A DNA stretch of 13,943 nucleotides, from positions 1-13,943 of the forward strand of contig JAHENP010000266.1 in NCBI GenBank assembly GCA_018609965.1. Direction: 5' to 3'. Under the pieces are notes generated by a model. It saw nothing but the letters and a program-made list of their open reading frames with translations. It had not been told where the DNA came from and searched no databases. The stretch's first letter is position 1, and each line of letters begins with the position of its first letter. Shown here piece by piece: positions 12,886-13,943 of this stretch. This DNA is from Haloferacaceae archaeon (lineage in GTDB: Archaea; Halobacteriota; Halobacteria; Halobacteriales; Haloferacaceae). The translations under genes and the position numbers were made by a program.

Positions 12886-13916
12886 GACGCCTCCAACCGC
12901 TGGTGGTGACGCTTGCGGTGCTCGCGGTCAGTGTGACTGCGACGACTGTCGCCGCACAGACCGGCGGACCCTCGTTGGCCGACTGCACCGGCACACAGAA
13001 CGACACCGTCGTCGTCACCGACGCGACCGGTGAGCGAGTGAGCGACGGAGACCGGCTCTACCCCGGCACGGAGCTGTCAGTCGTCGTCTGCAAGTCGGGT
13101 GAGCGGTTAGAACGGGGCGAAAACCAGCTGTGGACGCTCGACAACAGTTCGGTGTACGAACGGGTCGACAGCAGCACAGAGAGTGTCCACCTCCGCGTCG
13201 TCGGGACGGGTGCCGGCGACACGGTCTCGTTCGGGGACGCGGTCTCACAGAACAGCAGGGCCGTCGGCCCGTCGGTGACGGTGCCGGCGGTCCACACGGC
13301 ACGCTGGAACGGCTCAGACGGGACGTACACGCTCCAGTTCGCGTCCGAGGGAGACGCGGCGGCGTTCCGCACGGCCGCCGAGAACTACTCTACAGCCCGC
13401 CAGCGGGTCGAGGAGACACTCGACGCGCTGCCACAGAACGCGTCCGCGGTCGACGGCACCGCCGCGCCCGGGAACGTCTCGGCGGCGCTGAGCCGACTGG
13501 GGCGGGCGTCCGCGCGGCTCGGTGAGGCGGGATTCGCGGCGACAGCTACCGGCGACGATCAGGCTGCCTTCGCGGTCGCCGACGGAGCGGCGGCGACGGT
13601 CACCGAGACACAGACGGCCGCACGCGACAGGCTACGGACGTACCGCAAGGCAGTCGACGGCCGCGCGGCGTCCGTCGCGTCGAGCGTCCGACTGTTCTTC
13701 GCTGGCGGCGCGGTCGGCGGACTGGTGATCGGGGCCGCGGTCGGTGGGTTCTACGCCAGACGGCGACGCGAGGCCATCGACTTCGACCAGACGTACGACA
13801 GTGGCTCACAACGGTCGCTGGGTGACGTGCTCATCCCGTTGGCTGTCGGCGCGTTGTTGTTGGTCGGCGGACTGGCGGCGCCGGTTGCGCTCGGCTTCCT
13901 GGAGGTGATGATCTGA
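12882..13916 (+). CDS. Secreted/membrane glycoprotein-like protein with two C-terminal helices
   Basis: A 344-residue protein starting at GTG 12882, overlapping the previous stop by 4 bp; the frame is open further upstream, but this start places a good Sec signal peptide at the N-terminus (MRRLQPLVVTLAVLAVSVTA, cleavage probably after TTVAA, residue 25). The outer domain, about 26-265, has two cysteines (35 and 70) able to form a disulfide, a beta-rich first half (about 40-155) and a helical, Ala-rich second half. Six N-glycosylation sequons are present (Asn40, 88, 143, 168, 186, 198). Two membrane helices follow at about 268-289 and 316-339, joined by a charged loop (YARRRREAIDFDQTYDSG) predicted to be cytoplasmic, so both the main domain and the C-terminus would be outside. 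It matches no family that I recognise. Operon position suggests it is the external or envelope partner of the tubulin-like system. Confidence 0.82.
   Translation: MRRLQPLVVTLAVLAVSVTATTVAAQTGGPSLADCTGTQNDTVVVTDATGERVSDGDRLYPGTELSVVVCKSGERLERGENQLWTLDNSSVYERVDSSTESVHLRVVGTGAGDTVSFGDAVSQNSRAVGPSVTVPAVHTARWNGSDGTYTLQFASEGDAAAFRTAAENYSTARQRVEETLDALPQNASAVDGTAAPGNVSAALSRLGRASARLGEAGFAATATGDDQAAFAVADGAAATVTETQTAARDRLRTYRKAVDGRAASVASSVRLFFAGGAVGGLVIGAAVGGFYARRRREAIDFDQTYDSGSQRSLGDVLIPLAVGALLLVGGLAAPVALGFLEVMI
13901..13908 (+). promoter_or_regulatory. Strong Shine-Dalgarno for the gene starting at 13916
   Basis: GGAGGTGA is complementary to the conserved 3' end of 16S rRNA and ends 7 bases before the ATG at 13916. 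It lies inside the last codons of the preceding gene and confirms translational coupling. Confidence 0.75.
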
Positions 13917-13943
13917 TGCGGCCGGCAGTCGGGAACGCGTTAC
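13916..13943 (+). CDS. Start of the next operon gene (truncated by window end)
   Basis: The ATG at 13916-13918 overlaps the previous stop by one base (TGATG) and is preceded by a near-ideal Shine-Dalgarno. Only nine codons are visible (MRPAVGNAL), too few to assign a family. It continues the pattern of tightly coupled genes from 11351. Confidence 0.65.

Overview
The window looks like chromosome or large-replicon DNA from a halophilic archaeon (class Halobacteria). It is GC-rich, its proteins are strongly acidic (Asp/Glu-rich, few Lys), many genes have a TATA-like box about 25-30 bp upstream of an ATG with no room for a leader, and the signalling proteins are haloarchaeal in style (PAS/GAF histidine kinase with an RHNLRN H-box; transducer with a [16 protein letters not shown] hairpin). 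No rRNA, tRNA, transposase, integrase or CRISPR array was seen.

Left part (1-1763): the C-terminal end of a zinc-dependent beta-keto acid cleavage enzyme (BKACE, DUF849), an AT-rich junction, then a six-helix membrane protein of unknown function with unusually AT-rich patches. Middle part (1764-6207, minus strand): a soluble GAF-containing methyl-accepting transducer followed by a PAS-PAS-GAF-PAS histidine kinase. Both sit behind leaderless-type promoters, and both are marked by short tandem duplications. The transducer is divergently transcribed from the right-hand genes across a 178-bp AT-rich intergenic region.

Right part (6386-13943, all plus strand) is the most unusual. A four-helix membrane protein with a long cytoplasmic helical region is followed by a compact cluster: (i) a tubulin/FtsZ-superfamily GTPase with an N-terminal C2H2-type zinc finger; (ii) an acidic, helical, linker-rich protein 2 bp downstream; (iii) after a 173-bp gap with its own promoter-like boxes, a second tubulin-superfamily GTPase resembling CetZ; (iv) a small Thr-rich protein with one C-terminal membrane helix; (v) a signal-peptide-bearing protein with six glycosylation sequons and two C-terminal membrane helices; and (vi) the start of another gene behind a near-perfect Shine-Dalgarno sequence. 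Genes iii-vi overlap by 1-4 bp, so they are translationally coupled.

Both tubulin homologues keep the nucleotide-binding loops and the two acidic T7-loop residues needed for polymer-dependent GTP hydrolysis. The arrangement suggests a dedicated two-tubulin cytoskeletal system with cytoplasmic adaptors and envelope-spanning, probably glycosylated partners. Its role (shape, envelope remodelling, surface-structure placement, or sensing through the neighbouring transducer and kinase) cannot be read from sequence. The functional link among these genes is inferred from order, overlap and predicted topology.
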